From positions 62,001-126,000 of the forward strand of contig QFNF01000001.1 of the NCBI GenBank assembly GCA_003240755.1: a stretch of 64,000 bases of DNA, in the 5' to 3' direction. The DNA is from Sphingomonas hengshuiensis. GTDB lineage: Bacteria; Pseudomonadota; Alphaproteobacteria; Sphingomonadales; Sphingomonadaceae. Of this stretch, positions 20,288 through 29,967 are shown piece after piece. The notes under the pieces are model-generated. The model was not told the DNA's origin, did not search any database, and saw nothing but the letters and a program-made list of their open reading frames with translations. Each line of letters begins with the position of its first letter. The first letter of the stretch is position 1. Position numbers and translations under genes: made by a program.

Positions 20288-20392
20288 CGGGGTGCTTTCG
20301 GTTGCGGGCGCGGGCGCGCGATCCCTATATGCAGTGCACCATACCCGGACCGGGCACGCGAAGTCGAGACGCGCATGCCCGAAGGAGACGAC

Positions 20393-21406
20393 ATGCACAC
20401 CGACGGCACCATCACCATCACGGTCAATGGCGACCATATGCGCGTCCGCGAGGGCATCACGCTGGCCGAACTGGCGGCGCAGATCGGGCTGGTGCCCGAA
20501 AAGGTGGCGGTCGAACGCAATCTGGAGGTGGTGCCGAGATCGACGCTGAGCGACGTCAGGGTCGAGGACGGCGACGAGCTGGAGATCGTCCATTTCGTGG
20601 GAGGCGGCGACCATCCGGTCGCGCAGGCCGCGATCGATGGCGATACGTGGAGCGTCGCGGGCCGGACGTTCACCTCGCGGCTGATCGTCGGCACCGGCAA
20701 ATACCGGGATTTCGAACAGAACGCCGCCGCCGTCGCCGCGTCGGGCGCGGAGATCGTGACCGTCGCGGTGCGCCGGGTGAACGTCAGCGATCCCAAGGCG
20801 CCGATGCTGACCGACTATATCGATCCGAAGAAGATCACCTATCTGCCCAACACCGCCGGCTGTTTCGATGCCGACAGCGCGATCCGGACGCTGCGGCTGG
20901 CGCGGGAAGCGGGCGGCTGGGACCTCGTCAAGCTGGAGGTGCTGGGCGAGGCGCGCACGCTGTATCCCGACATGGTCGAAACGCTGCGTGCGACCGAGGT
21001 GCTGGCCAGCGAAGGCTTTCTGCCGATGGTCTATTGCGTCGATGACCCGATCGCGGCGAAGCGGCTGGAGGATGCCGGCGCGGTCGCGATCATGCCGCTG
21101 GGCGCGCCGATCGGATCGGGGCTGGGCATCCAGAACCTGGTGACGATCCGGCTGATCGTCGAGGGGGCGAAGGTGCCGGTGCTGGTCGATGCCGGCGTGG
21201 GGCAGGCGTCGGACGCGGCGGTGGCGATGGAACTGGGCTGCGACGGGGTGCTGATGAACACCGCCATCGCCGAGGCGAAGGACCCGGTGCTGATGGCCGC
21301 CGCGATGAAGGCGGCGGTCGAGGCCGGGCGCATGGGATATCGCGCGGGGCGGATGCAGCGGCGCCGCTATGCCGATCCGTCGAGCCCGCTGGCCGGCCTG
21401 ATATGA
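20393..21406 (+). CDS. thiSG: ThiS-ThiG fusion (sulfur carrier plus thiazole synthase)
   Basis: 337 residues. Residues 5-72 are a ThiS ubiquitin-like domain ([23 protein letters not shown]) that ends in the carrier glycines FVGGG (Gly70-72). After a short linker a full ThiG follows from about residue 84, with the Schiff-base Lys180 in [10 protein letters not shown] and NTAGCFDAD. It makes the thiazole phosphate of thiamine. The ATG at 20393 has a perfect GAAGGAG ribosome-binding site 5 bases away; another ATG at 20375 lacks one. In the fusion the carrier glycines are internal instead of C-terminal. Confidence 0.93.
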   Translation: MHTDGTITITVNGDHMRVREGITLAELAAQIGLVPEKVAVERNLEVVPRSTLSDVRVEDGDELEIVHFVGGGDHPVAQAAIDGDTWSVAGRTFTSRLIVGTGKYRDFEQNAAAVAASGAEIVTVAVRRVNVSDPKAPMLTDYIDPKKITYLPNTAGCFDADSAIRTLRLAREAGGWDLVKLEVLGEARTLYPDMVETLRATEVLASEGFLPMVYCVDDPIAAKRLEDAGAVAIMPLGAPIGSGLGIQNLVTIRLIVEGAKVPVLVDAGVGQASDAAVAMELGCDGVLMNTAIAEAKDPVLMAAAMKAAVEAGRMGYRAGRMQRRRYADPSSPLAGLI

Positions 21407-21495
21407 ACCAAGTTTAATGGAACCGTCGGTGGCCCCTGCGCTTTGTATCCCCGCAATCCAGCGAGGGAAACCTCGCCAACCAACAGGAGCCATCC

Positions 21496-21678
21496 ATGGG
21501 TGAATTCACCGACAAGCTCGCCGCCGCAGGCAACAAGGTCGCCGGCAATGTGAAGGAAGCCGTTGGCAAGGCGACCGACAACGAGCGCCTGGAAGCCGAG
21601 GGCGAGGCCCAGCAGCTCAAGGGCACCGGTCAGGACGTCAAGGGCAGCGTCAAGGGCGCGCTCGGCGACAAGATGTGA
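21496..21678 (+). CDS. CsbD family stress-response protein
   Basis: 60 residues, hydrophilic, rich in Lys, Glu, Ala and Gly. Two imperfect repeats, DKLAAAGNKVAGNVKEAVGK and GTGQDVKGSVKGALGDK, match the CsbD signature. These abundant small proteins are induced by general stress and have no known biochemical activity. A strong AGGAG ribosome-binding site precedes the start and a good intrinsic terminator follows. Confidence 0.92.
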   Translation: MGEFTDKLAAAGNKVAGNVKEAVGKATDNERLEAEGEAQQLKGTGQDVKGSVKGALGDKM

Positions 21679-21730
21679 TCTGACACGGACACCGCGTACC
21701 GCCGGGTAGTTGGCGGATGGAGTCCGCAAA

Positions 21731-21764
21731 GGGCCGCTCCGGGAAACCGGGGCGGCCCTTTTCG
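21731..21764 (+). terminator. Rho-independent terminator after csbD
   Basis: GGGCCGCTCCGG pairs with CCGGGGCGGCCC (one G-T pair) around a GAAA-type loop, followed directly by TTTT. It sits 53 bases after the stop. Confidence 0.85.
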
Positions 21765-21952
21765 TCGTTGCCCTGCGGGACGGCGACGTTCGGCCATGGC
21801 GGGAACGGCGCGCCCACAACGCCCGGAACGTCGAACCGGGTCTGCTGCGTGCCGTGTGCCGACCCTTCCGGACGGGGCCGGTCGCCGTGGTGGCGGGACG
21901 CATGGTGCGGGTCCCCCCGCTGTCGCGCTGTCCGCCGGTCGGCATGCCGGGA

Positions 21953-23605
21953 TCACCGCGATCGGATGGAATCGATCGTCGTGCCATGGGTGATGACGTT
22001 CATGTCGGTCCGCAGGTGCAGCAGCCGTACGCCGGTCCGCGCCAGCGCGCGGTCGAGCGCGGCGGCGAACTGCGCGGTCGTGTCCACCGTTTCGGCCCAG
22101 CCGCCATAGGCACGGGCGAGCGCCGCGAAATCGGGGTTGGCGAGCGCGGTGCCGCTGATCCGCGCGGGATATTCGCGTTCCTGATGCATGCGGATCGTGC
22201 CATAGCCGCCATTGTCGACCAGGATGACGAGCAGGTCGGCGCGGTGCTGGACGGCGGTGGCCAGTTCCTGTCCGTTCATCAGGAAGTCGCCGTCGCCCGC
22301 GATCGCGACCGCCAGCCGGTCCGGGCAGCGCAGCGCGGCGGCGACCGCGGCGGGGGTGCCATATCCCATCGCGCCGCAGGTCGGGGCGAGTTGCGTACCG
22401 CTCCAGCCATAATGCCAGTAGCGATGCCACCAGCCCGAGAAATTGCCGGCGCCGTTGCAGATGATCGTGTCGTGGCCCGACAGCCGTTCGCGCATCGCCG
22501 CGACGCAGGGGCCGAGGTCGAGCGTGACGTCGCGCGGGGCGGGGGTGGACCATGCGAGCCATTCGGCGTGCGCCTCGGCCGCGGCGGGGCGCGCCTGTGC
22601 GGGCGGATCGGCGCGGGCGAGCATGTCGGCAACGGCGAAGGGATCGGCGGCGATGGCCAGGTCGGCGCGGTACACCCGGTCGAGTTCGGCCGGGTCGGGA
22701 TGGACGTGGATCAGCGTCTGGCCGGGATGATCGGGGGTGACGAGGGTATAGCCGTCGGTGGTCGCCTCCCCCAGCCGCGCGCCGATCACCAGCAGCAGGT
22801 CGGCGGCCTTGATCCGCCGGACCAGCCCGGGCGCGGGGCCGTAGCCGAGATTGCCGGCCCATGCGGGCGTATCGTTGGCGATCGCGTCCTGCCGGCGAAA
22901 GGCTCCGGCGACGGGGATGCCCCAGCGTTCGGCAAAGGCGGCGAAGGCGGCGCCGGTCGCCTGGTCCCAGCCCGCGCCGCCGACGATCGCCACCGGACGT
23001 TCGGCGTGGCGGAGACGGTCGAGCAGGCCGGCGAAGCTGGCGGGATCGAGCGTGGTTTCGAGTGGTGCCAGCGGCGGACGGTCGGCGACGACCGCTTCCT
23101 CGCACAGCATGTCCTCGGGCAGCGCGATCACCACCGGACCCGGCCGGCCCGACGTCGCGGTGCGCCACGCCCGCGCGACATATTCCGGAATGCGCGCCGG
23201 ATCGTCGATGCGCAGCACCAGCTTGGCCAGCGGCGCGAACATCGTCGCGAAATCGACCTCCTGAAACCCTTCGCGGTCGCGCATCCCCCGGTCGACATCG
23301 CCGATGAACAGCAGCATCGGCACCGAATCCTGCATCGCGACATGCACCCCGATCGACGCATTGGTCGCACCGGGGCCGCGCGTGACGAAGGCGACGCCCG
23401 GCCGCCCGGTCAGCACGCCGTCGGCGCAGGCCATGAAGCCGACGCCGCCTTCCTGCCGACAGGTCACGAGGTCGATCGCCGGGGTGTCGTGCAGCGCATC
23501 CAGCACGGCGAGGAAGCTTTCGCCCGGCACGTGAAAGATGCGGTCGCAGCCCTGCGTGACGAGGGCATCGACCAGGATACGGCCACCGGTGCGGGAATCT
23601 GTCAT
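21953..23605 (-). CDS. Thiamine pyrophosphate-dependent enzyme, acetolactate-synthase-like
   Basis: 550 residues with the three-domain layout of the acetolactate synthase/benzoylformate decarboxylase superfamily. The cofactor-activating Glu29 is in FHVPGES, the central domain starts near residue 190, and the C-terminal TPP-binding segment is GDGDFLMNGQELATAVQHR followed by DNGGYGTIRMHQ. No regulatory subunit or ilv gene is adjacent, so a role in branched-chain synthesis is not indicated. The gene is divergent from the CoA-transferase operon. The substrate, a 2-keto acid or oxalyl/benzoylformate-like compound, is unknown. Confidence 0.87.
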   Translation of the reverse strand: MTDSRTGGRILVDALVTQGCDRIFHVPGESFLAVLDALHDTPAIDLVTCRQEGGVGFMACADGVLTGRPGVAFVTRGPGATNASIGVHVAMQDSVPMLLFIGDVDRGMRDREGFQEVDFATMFAPLAKLVLRIDDPARIPEYVARAWRTATSGRPGPVVIALPEDMLCEEAVVADRPPLAPLETTLDPASFAGLLDRLRHAERPVAIVGGAGWDQATGAAFAAFAERWGIPVAGAFRRQDAIANDTPAWAGNLGYGPAPGLVRRIKAADLLLVIGARLGEATTDGYTLVTPDHPGQTLIHVHPDPAELDRVYRADLAIAADPFAVADMLARADPPAQARPAAAEAHAEWLAWSTPAPRDVTLDLGPCVAAMRERLSGHDTIICNGAGNFSGWWHRYWHYGWSGTQLAPTCGAMGYGTPAAVAAALRCPDRLAVAIAGDGDFLMNGQELATAVQHRADLLVILVDNGGYGTIRMHQEREYPARISGTALANPDFAALARAYGGWAETVDTTAQFAAALDRALARTGVRLLHLRTDMNVITHGTTIDSIRSR

Positions 23606-23674
23606 GGCGCCACGCTAGCCGCCGGGGCGAACGGATGCCAGTGGGGTGGCAAAGTTGAAGGGCGGTTCAGGTTC

Positions 23675-23704
23675 TTGACCCGCCAGCGCCGCCATGCGTA
23701 ATCC
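23675..23704 (+). promoter_or_regulatory. Promoter for the CoA-transferase operon
   Basis: TTGACC (23675-23680) and TAATCC (23699-23704) are separated by 18 bases, 28 bases before the subunit A start, with the GGGAGAG ribosome-binding site between. Confidence 0.6.
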
Positions 23705-23731
23705 GGGCGGAGGATTTTTGGGAGAGTGGCG

Positions 23732-24445
23732 ATGAGGAAGCTGTACCCGGATGCGCAGGCCGCGCTGGACGGGCTGCTGCACGACGGCATGACGCTGTGC
23801 GCGGGCGGTTTCGGGCTGTGCGGCATCCCCGAACGGCTGATCGACGCGATCGAGGCATCGGGGGTCCGGGACCTGACCATCGCCAGCAACAATGCCGGGA
23901 TCGACGGACAGGGCCTGGGCAAGCTGTTGCGCAGCCGGCAGGTCAAGAAGATGATCTCCAGCTATGTCGGCGAGAACAAGGAATTCGAACGGCAATATCT
24001 GTCGGGCGAGCTGGAGGTCGAATTCTGTCCGCAGGGGACGCTGGCCGAACGCTGCCGCGCCGGCGGTGCGGGGATTCCGGGCTTCTATACCAAGACCGGG
24101 GTCGGCACGCTGATCGCGGAAGGCAAGGAAGTGAAGCAGTTCGACGGGCCGAACGGACCCGAAGACTATATCCTCGAACGCGGCATCCGCGCCGACGTGG
24201 CGATCATCAAGGGGTGGAAGGCCGACGAGGCGGGCAACCTCATCTTCCGCAAGACCGCGCGCAATTTCAACCAGCCGATGGCGACCGCGGCGGACATCTG
24301 TGTCGCGGAGGTCGAGGAAGTGGTGCCGGTGGGCACGCTGGATGCCGATGCGATCCATCTGCCCGGCATCTACGTGAAGCGGATGATCGTCGGCGCGCCG
24401 TACGACAAGCAGATCGAGTTCCGTACCGTGCGCGAGCGGGCATGA
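23732..24445 (+). CDS. 3-oxoacid CoA-transferase subunit A
   Basis: 237 residues. Moves CoA from succinyl-CoA (or another acyl-CoA) to a 3-oxoacid such as acetoacetate, together with subunit B at 25346. The CoA-transferase family I opening [16 protein letters not shown] is at about residues 20-35; [35 protein letters not shown] and [14 protein letters not shown] are typical of SCOT alpha. The ATG preceded by GGGAGAGTGGC was chosen. The stop overlaps the start of a phosphatase gene, which separates the two transferase subunits. Confidence 0.94.
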   Translation: MRKLYPDAQAALDGLLHDGMTLCAGGFGLCGIPERLIDAIEASGVRDLTIASNNAGIDGQGLGKLLRSRQVKKMISSYVGENKEFERQYLSGELEVEFCPQGTLAERCRAGGAGIPGFYTKTGVGTLIAEGKEVKQFDGPNGPEDYILERGIRADVAIIKGWKADEAGNLIFRKTARNFNQPMATAADICVAEVEEVVPVGTLDADAIHLPGIYVKRMIVGAPYDKQIEFRTVRERA

Positions 24446-25341
24446 TGCGGGCGGGTCGCGCGTTGACCCTCGGCATGGGCGCCGCCGCCCTGTCGGGCTG
24501 TGTCGTCGCGGTCGGGAACCGCTCGGCGCCGGTGGCGCCCGCCACGGTGTCGGGCGTGCCCGCGGGGATGCAGTATCTCTATGGATCGGGCGAGGCGGCG
24601 GGGGCGAGCCGGCAGACCTACGCCGCGCTGGTCCGCTATGTGCAGCAGTATCAGCGCGACCGCATGACGCTGCGGCGGATGCCGCTGTCGGCGGTGCTGG
24701 CGCCGGACGCGACGCTGGCGCAGCCGGGGCAACTGCCCTGCACCGGCGCGCCGGCGGTGGTGTTCGACGTCGACGAAACCGTGCTGCTCAACACCGGCTA
24801 TGAATATGCGGACGCGCGTGGCGGCCTTGCCTATGACGCGGCGCGCTGGGAACGGTGGGAACGCTCCGACGGGCGTGCGACGCGGGCGGTGCCCGGCGCG
24901 GTCGAGGCGCTGGCGCAGCTCCGCGCGGCGGGCGTGACCGTCGTGTTCAATTCGAACCGCAACGCGGCGACCGCCGCGTTCACCGAAGGCGTGCTGAACC
25001 GCGCCGGGCTCGGCCCCGCCAAACATGGCAGCACGCTGTTCCTGAAGGGCGATGCGCCCGGCGGATCGGCCAAGGATGCCCGGCGGGCGCTGATCGCGTC
25101 CAGATTCTGCGTCGTCGCGCTGGTCGGCGACCAGCTCGGCGATTTCAGCGACCTGTTCAACACCGGCCTGAAACCCGCCGAACGGCGGGCGGCGGCCGAT
25201 TCGCCGGCCATCGCCCCGCTATGGGGCAATGGCTGGTTCGTGCTGCCCAACCCCGTCTATGGCACCGCGCTGGCCGGTGATTTCGACGACGTGTTCCCCA
25301 ACGACCTGCGCTGGAGCGATCCCGGCGCGCGCAAGGAGTAA
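24442..25341 (+). CDS. HAD-family acid phosphatase lipoprotein (class C / e(P4)-like)
   Basis: 299 residues. The lipobox ALSGC gives a lipidated Cys20, so it is anchored in the envelope. The HAD nucleophile motif is [12 protein letters not shown] (Asp109, Asp111). Motif II lies in VVFNSNRN, and [13 protein letters not shown] supplies the last acidic motif. Class C enzymes release phosphate from nucleotides outside the inner membrane. The start overlaps the subunit A stop (ATGA) and the stop is 4 bases before subunit B, so it is built into the CoA-transferase operon. Confidence 0.9.
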   Translation: MMRAGRALTLGMGAAALSGCVVAVGNRSAPVAPATVSGVPAGMQYLYGSGEAAGASRQTYAALVRYVQQYQRDRMTLRRMPLSAVLAPDATLAQPGQLPCTGAPAVVFDVDETVLLNTGYEYADARGGLAYDAARWERWERSDGRATRAVPGAVEALAQLRAAGVTVVFNSNRNAATAAFTEGVLNRAGLGPAKHGSTLFLKGDAPGGSAKDARRALIASRFCVVALVGDQLGDFSDLFNTGLKPAERRAAADSPAIAPLWGNGWFVLPNPVYGTALAGDFDDVFPNDLRWSDPGARKE

Positions 25342-25345
25342 CCCC

Positions 25346-25981
25346 ATGGCCTGGACCCGCGACGAGATGGCGGCACGCGCCGCGCGCGAGCTGAAGGACG
25401 GCTTCTACGTCAATCTGGGGATCGGCATCCCGACCCTGGTGGCGAACCACATCCCGGACGGCGTGGAAGTGACGCTGCAGTCGGAAAACGGGATGCTGGG
25501 CATCGGTCCGTTCCCCTATGCCGGCGAGGAAGACCCCGACCTCATCAACGCCGGCAAGCAGACGATCAGCGAACTGCCGCAATCGGTGTATTTCAGCAGC
25601 GCCGACAGCTTCGCGATGATCCGCGGCGGCCATATCGACCTGACCGTGCTGGGGGCGATGGAGGTGTCGGAAAAGGGCGACATCGCCAACTGGATGATCC
25701 CGGGCAAGATGGTGAAGGGCATGGGCGGGGCGATGGACCTCGTTGCGGGCGTGAAAAAGATCATCGTCGTGATGGAACACACGTCGAAGAACGGCGACCC
25801 GAAATTCATTCCGGAATGCACGCTGCCGCTGACCGGGCTGGGGGTGGTCGACATGATCGTCACCGACCTGGCGGTGTTCGCGCGGCCCGACCATGCCAGC
25901 CCGTTCCGGCTGATCGAGACCGCGCCGGGGGTGACGCCGCAGGCGGTGCGCGAAAAGACGACGGCGGCGTACGAGGAATAG
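25346..25981 (+). CDS. 3-oxoacid CoA-transferase subunit B
   Basis: 211 residues. The catalytic Glu47, which forms the glutamyl-CoA intermediate, is in [29 protein letters not shown] at the N-terminus and [23 protein letters not shown] in the centre are the SCOT beta hallmarks. The ribosome-binding site AAGGAG lies ahead of the ATG. It works with subunit A at 23732, with a phosphatase gene between them. Confidence 0.94.
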   Translation: MAWTRDEMAARAARELKDGFYVNLGIGIPTLVANHIPDGVEVTLQSENGMLGIGPFPYAGEEDPDLINAGKQTISELPQSVYFSSADSFAMIRGGHIDLTVLGAMEVSEKGDIANWMIPGKMVKGMGGAMDLVAGVKKIIVVMEHTSKNGDPKFIPECTLPLTGLGVVDMIVTDLAVFARPDHASPFRLIETAPGVTPQAVREKTTAAYEE

Positions 25982-26034
25982 CGGCGGCTGCCCGGCCGGA
26001 CGACGCGCAGCGGGCGGCGAAGCCCGGCACCACG

Positions 26035-26063
26035 ATGAAAATACCAGTGATCGGTAATAAAAT
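26035..26063 (+). promoter_or_regulatory. Putative leu operon promoter in an AT-rich island
   Basis: ATGAAA (26035-26040), a 17-base spacer and TAAAAT (26058-26063) lie 47 bases before leuC. The surrounding stretch 26034-26100 is clearly AT-richer than its flanks. No leader peptide or attenuator was identified. Confidence 0.45.
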
Positions 26064-26109
26064 GTCGTGCGACCTTCCTTCGCCGCGTATTTTCGTTTAA
26101 CGGGCAGCC

Positions 26110-27546
26110 ATGAGCAGCGCCCCGCAAACCCTGTACGAAAAGATCTGGAACGACCATGTCGTCGAACGGCGGGAGGATGGCACCTGCCTGATCTATATCG
26201 ACCGGCACCTCGTCCATGAAGTGACCAGCCCGCAGGCGTTTGCCGGGCTGCGCGCCGCTGGGCGGCGGGTGCGGCGGCCCGAACTGACGCTGGCGGTGCC
26301 CGACCACAACCTGCCGACGACGCCGCGCGTCGATGCCGCGGGCAACCGCCTGCCGATCGCCGATCCGGCCAGCGCCAGCCAGTTGGCGGCACTGGAAAGG
26401 AACGCGCCCGACTTCGGCATCCGCTATATCGACGCGACCGCCGCCGAACAGGGGATCGTCCATGTCGTGGGACCGGAGCAGGGTTTCACGCTGCCGGGCA
26501 CGACGCTTGTATGCGGCGACAGCCATACCAGCGCGCACGGCGCGCTGGGCGCGCTGGCATTCGGCATCGGCACCAGCGAGGTCGAGCATGTCCTCGCCAC
26601 GCAGACGCTGTTGCTGCAGCAGTCGAAGACGATGGAGATCCGCGTCGACGGGACGCTCGGCTATGGCGTGTCGGCCAAGGACGTGGTGCTGGCGATCATC
26701 GGCAGGACCGGGGCGGCGGGGGGCACCGGCTATGTCGTCGAATATACCGGCGAGGTCATTCGCAGCCTGTCGATCGAGGGGCGGTTGACGGTCAGCAACA
26801 TGTCGATCGAAGGCGGCGCGCGCGCCGGGCTGATCGCGCCCGACGAGGCGACCTTCGCGTATCTCAAAGGGCGACCGATGGCGCCCCGGGGCGCGGACTG
26901 GGACCGGGCGGTCGATTACTGGCGGACGCTGCCGAGCGATGCGGGCGCGCGGTACGACCGGGTGGTGCGGCTCCACGCCAGCGATATCGCGCCGTCGCTG
27001 ACCTGGGGAACGAGCCCCGAGGATGTGGTGCCGATCACCGGCGTGGTGCCGTCGCCCGACAGTTTCGCCGATGCGGGCAAGCGCGTCGCGGCGCAGAAAT
27101 CGCTCGACTACATGGGGCTGACGCCGGGCACGCGGATGCAGGACGTGCCGGTCAGCTATATCTTCATCGGAAGCTGCACCAACAGCCGGATCGAGGATCT
27201 GCGCGCCGCCGCCGGCGTGGTGAAGGGGCGGCATGTCGCCGACGGGATCAAGCAGGCGCTGGTCGTGCCCGGATCGGGGCTGGTCAAGCGGCAGGCCGAG
27301 GCCGAGGGCCTCGACCGCATCTTTACCGAGGCCGGGTTCGAATGGCGCGAGCCCGGCTGTTCGATGTGCCTGGCGATGAACCCCGACAAGGTGCCGCCGG
27401 GCGAACGCTGCGCTTCCACCAGCAACCGCAATTTCGTAGGACGGCAGGGGCCGGGCGCACGGACGCACCTGCTGTCCCCCGCGATGGCGGCGGCGGCGGC
27501 AGTGACCGGGCGGCTGGCCGATGTACGCGAACTGGTGACGGAGTAG
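26110..27546 (+). CDS. leuC: 3-isopropylmalate dehydratase large subunit
   Basis: 478 residues. With LeuD it isomerises 2- to 3-isopropylmalate in leucine synthesis. The [4Fe-4S] ligands are Cys356 ([11 protein letters not shown]), Cys417 and Cys420 (GCSMCLAMN). [32 protein letters not shown] is the family signature in the first half. Start [18 protein letters not shown] is standard. A 39-residue peptide gene lies between it and leuD. Confidence 0.97.
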   Translation: MSSAPQTLYEKIWNDHVVERREDGTCLIYIDRHLVHEVTSPQAFAGLRAAGRRVRRPELTLAVPDHNLPTTPRVDAAGNRLPIADPASASQLAALERNAPDFGIRYIDATAAEQGIVHVVGPEQGFTLPGTTLVCGDSHTSAHGALGALAFGIGTSEVEHVLATQTLLLQQSKTMEIRVDGTLGYGVSAKDVVLAIIGRTGAAGGTGYVVEYTGEVIRSLSIEGRLTVSNMSIEGGARAGLIAPDEATFAYLKGRPMAPRGADWDRAVDYWRTLPSDAGARYDRVVRLHASDIAPSLTWGTSPEDVVPITGVVPSPDSFADAGKRVAAQKSLDYMGLTPGTRMQDVPVSYIFIGSCTNSRIEDLRAAAGVVKGRHVADGIKQALVVPGSGLVKRQAEAEGLDRIFTEAGFEWREPGCSMCLAMNPDKVPPGERCASTSNRNFVGRQGPGARTHLLSPAMAAAAAVTGRLADVRELVTE

Positions 27547-27550
27547 GCAT

Positions 27551-27670
27551 ATGAAGCGGGTTCTGGTCGCATTGATCGCGGGCGCGGTATTGAGCGGGAT
27601 GGCGGCGGCCTATGCGTCGGTGCGCCCGGCGGCGGCCAGGCCGGTCCCGCCGCTGGACGAGCGGGCCTGA
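27551..27670 (+). CDS. 39-residue exported or membrane peptide between leuC and leuD
   Basis: The frame starts 4 bases after the leuC stop and its own stop overlaps the leuD start (TGATG). The peptide has a signal-like hydrophobic stretch, [21 protein letters not shown], then a proline-rich tail ending PVPPLDERA. Tight coupling on both sides argues that it is translated. The sequence looks like a small secreted or single-pass peptide. No family is recognised and no role in leucine synthesis is evident. Confidence 0.6.
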   Translation: MKRVLVALIAGAVLSGMAAAYASVRPAAARPVPPLDERA

Positions 27671-28299
27671 TGGAGCCGATCGTCCAGGTCGACGGGCGCG
27701 CCTATCCATGGGGCGCGAAGAATATCGACACCGACATCATCATCCCGGCACACTGGCTGAAGACGACGACGCGCGAAGGGCTGGGCCAGGGCGCGTTCGA
27801 GAGCGTGCGCGCCGAACCCGGCAATATCTTTGACGACGCGCGCTATGCCGGGGCGCCGATCCTGATCGCCGGCGAGAATTTCGGCTGCGGCTCCAGCCGG
27901 GAGCATGCGGCATGGGCGCTGACCGATATGGGGGTCCGCGCGGTCATCGCCCCGAGTTTTTCCGACATCTTTTCGGGCAACGCGATCAAGAACGGGATCG
28001 TGACGGTCGTGCTGCCGCAGGACGCGATCGACCGGCTGGTCGAGGTGGCGAAGGACCAGCCGATCGCCGTCGATCTGGAGACGATGACCGTCACCACGCC
28101 GTTCCAGGACCGGTTCGCGTTCACCCTCGACCCGTTTCGTCGCCAGTGCCTGATGGAAGGGCTGGACGAGATCGGCATGACGCTGGCACAAGATACCGCG
28201 ATTTCGAAATACGAGTCCGGCGTGTCCAGTGCGCGACCGTGGCTCCATCAGGAGAGCGGTGATGCGAGCGTTGTTGTCGAGGGAAACGGGCGGGCCTGA
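27670..28299 (+). CDS. leuD: 3-isopropylmalate dehydratase small subunit
   Basis: 209 residues. The swivelling domain of isopropylmalate isomerase. [14 protein letters not shown] near residue 18 and [16 protein letters not shown] near residue 75 are diagnostic; [15 protein letters not shown] follows. The C-terminus overlaps the start of the downstream quinone oxidoreductase by 38 bases. leuA and leuB are not in the window. Confidence 0.97.
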   Translation: MEPIVQVDGRAYPWGAKNIDTDIIIPAHWLKTTTREGLGQGAFESVRAEPGNIFDDARYAGAPILIAGENFGCGSSREHAAWALTDMGVRAVIAPSFSDIFSGNAIKNGIVTVVLPQDAIDRLVEVAKDQPIAVDLETMTVTTPFQDRFAFTLDPFRRQCLMEGLDEIGMTLAQDTAISKYESGVSSARPWLHQESGDASVVVEGNGRA

Positions 28300-29257
28300 C
28301 ACGCTGACGATCGGCGAACTGCCCGATCCGCAGCCGGGCAAGGGACAGGTCGTCGTCGCGGTGAAGGCGTGCGCGGTCAATTATCCCGACGTCCTGATTA
28401 TCGAGGATAGATACCAGTTCAAGCCGCCCCGGCCGTTCGCGCCGGGCGGCGAGGTGGCGGGCGTGATCGAGGCGGTGGGCGAGGGCGTCACCGGCTGGAC
28501 GGTCGGCGACCGGGTGATCGCCGTCACCGGCCATGGCGGAATGGTCGGGAAACTGGCGGTTCCGGCGGCGGCGCTGCACCGCCTGCCGCCAAACCGCAGT
28601 TTCGAAGACGGCGCGGCGCTGTTGCTGACCTATGCCACGGCGATCCATGCGCTGGTCGATCGCGGGCGCATCGCCGCGGGGCAGACGCTGCTGGTGCTGG
28701 GTGCGGCGGGGGGCGTCGGGCTGGCGACGATCGAGCTGGGCAAGGCGTTCGGCGCGCGGGTCGTGGCGGCGGTGTCGTCGGAGGAAAAGGCCGGGGCGGC
28801 CCGCGCGGCGGGGGCGGACGAGGTCGTCGTCTATCCGTACGCACCGCTCGACCGGGACGCATCGAAGGCGCTGGCCGACGCGTTCAAGGCGGCGGTCGGC
28901 GGGCAGGGGGCGGACATCGTGTTCGATCCGGTCGGCGGCGACTATGCCGAACCGGCGCTGCGATCGGTCGGATGGGAAGGACGCTATCTGGTCGTCGGGT
29001 TCCCGGCGGGCATCCCGAAACTGCCGCTCAACCTGACGCTGCTTAAGAGCTGCGATGTGTGCGGCGTGTTCTGGGGCGCGTTCGCGATGCGCGATCCGGC
29101 GGCGAACGGGCGCCATGTCGCGACGCTGTTCCGCCTGTGGGACGAAGGGGCGATCGCGCCGAAGGTGACGGGCGTGTTTCCGCTGGAGCGCGGCGGCGAG
29201 GCGATCGCGGCGCTGGCCGGGCGGGCGGTGATCGGGAAGCTGGTGGTGATCCCGTAG
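28262..29257 (+). CDS. Zinc-independent NADPH:quinone oxidoreductase (MDR superfamily)
   Basis: 331 residues. The N-terminal GroES-like domain ([51 protein letters not shown]) is followed by a Rossmann domain with [18 protein letters not shown]. It lacks the cysteine cluster of zinc alcohol dehydrogenases, as expected for quinone oxidoreductases. It overlaps leuD by 38 bases. The family reduces quinones or enoyl compounds; the actual substrate is unknown. Confidence 0.88.
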   Translation: MRALLSRETGGPDTLTIGELPDPQPGKGQVVVAVKACAVNYPDVLIIEDRYQFKPPRPFAPGGEVAGVIEAVGEGVTGWTVGDRVIAVTGHGGMVGKLAVPAAALHRLPPNRSFEDGAALLLTYATAIHALVDRGRIAAGQTLLVLGAAGGVGLATIELGKAFGARVVAAVSSEEKAGAARAAGADEVVVYPYAPLDRDASKALADAFKAAVGGQGADIVFDPVGGDYAEPALRSVGWEGRYLVVGFPAGIPKLPLNLTLLKSCDVCGVFWGAFAMRDPAANGRHVATLFRLWDEGAIAPKVTGVFPLERGGEAIAALAGRAVIGKLVVIP

Positions 29258-29317
29258 GAAATCGGGGTGCGCGGCGATGGCGGCGACCCGGCAGATGCGC
29301 TTGCCATGCCGCCGCCG

Positions 29318-29346
29318 TTGCGCGGAACCCTGCTGCGTCCTATCTC
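29318..29346 (+). promoter_or_regulatory. Promoter for the DUF1476-bolA-grxD operon
   Basis: TTGCGC (29318-29323), a 17-base spacer and TATCTC (29341-29346) lie 29 bases before the first start. Confidence 0.4.
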
Positions 29347-29374
29347 CGGCGGAAGGGATGAGTAGGGGAATAGC

Positions 29375-29698
29375 ATGACGACGTTCGACGACCGGGAGCG
29401 CGCCTTCGAAGCCAAGTTCGCCCGCGATGGCGAAATGGCGTTTCGCGTGACCGCGCGGCGCAACAAGCTGCTGGGCCACTGGGCCGCCGAACGCATGGAA
29501 CTGACGCCCGCCGAGACCGACGCCTATGCGACGTCGGTGGTGCAGGCCGATTTCGAGGAAGTCGGCGACGAGGATGTGATCCGCAAGCTGATGTCCGATC
29601 TGGCCGCCGCCGGCGTCGATTGCGACGAGGCGGCGATCCGTCAGGCGATGGCCGATTGCGAGGTAGAGGCGCGTCGCCAGCTCCTGGAGAGCATGTAA
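29375..29698 (+). CDS. DUF1476 protein, ATPase zeta-subunit-like inhibitor
   Basis: 107 residues, mostly helical and charged. It opens TTFDDRERAFEAKFARDGEM and continues FRVTARRNKLLGHWAAERMEL, the DUF1476 signature. In Paracoccus this family is the zeta subunit that inhibits the F1-ATPase; the role here is by family only. The stop overlaps the start of the BolA gene (TAATG). The DUF1476-BolA-Grx order is a recurrent alphaproteobacterial neighbourhood. Confidence 0.9.
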   Translation: MTTFDDRERAFEAKFARDGEMAFRVTARRNKLLGHWAAERMELTPAETDAYATSVVQADFEEVGDEDVIRKLMSDLAAAGVDCDEAAIRQAMADCEVEARRQLLESM

Positions 29699-29940
29699 TG
29701 CCGATGGAGGCACAGGCGATCGAGGCGCTGATCGTCGCGGCGATTCCCGACGCGGTGGTCGAGATCACCGACCTGGCCGGCGATGGCGACCATTATGCCG
29801 CGCGGGTGGTGTCGGAGACGTTCCGCGGCAAGCCGCGCATCGCGCAGCAGCGCGCGGTCTATGCGGCGCTGGGCGGACGGATGGGCGGCGAACTGCACGC
29901 ATTGCAACTGACCACCGGCGTCCCCACGCTACAGGCATGA
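29698..29940 (+). CDS. bolA: BolA family protein
   Basis: 80 residues. The BolA/KH-like fold is marked by the DGDHYAARVVSETFRGK segment, where the histidine is a candidate iron-sulfur ligand, and by RIAQQRAVYAALG in the helix. BolA proteins pair with CGFS glutaredoxins to bind and sense a shared [2Fe-2S] cluster, and grxD lies 27 bases downstream. The ATG overlapping the preceding stop was chosen, which gives a normal BolA2-type length. Confidence 0.92.
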   Translation: MPMEAQAIEALIVAAIPDAVVEITDLAGDGDHYAARVVSETFRGKPRIAQQRAVYAALGGRMGGELHALQLTTGVPTLQA

Positions 29941-29967
29941 CGCGCCCGCCGGGCGACGAGCAAGGAT

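Noticed and set aside
20300..20392. TPP riboswitch upstream of thiS-thiG
   Set aside because: The space is under 110 bases and no THI-box sequence is visible.
19853..21493. Single 546-codon minus-strand gene covering aroQ and the thiS-thiG region
   Set aside because: Only the last ~145 codons are AroQ-like. The first 400 codons are Arg/His-rich and lie opposite thiS-thiG. A TTG start at 20287 was preferred.
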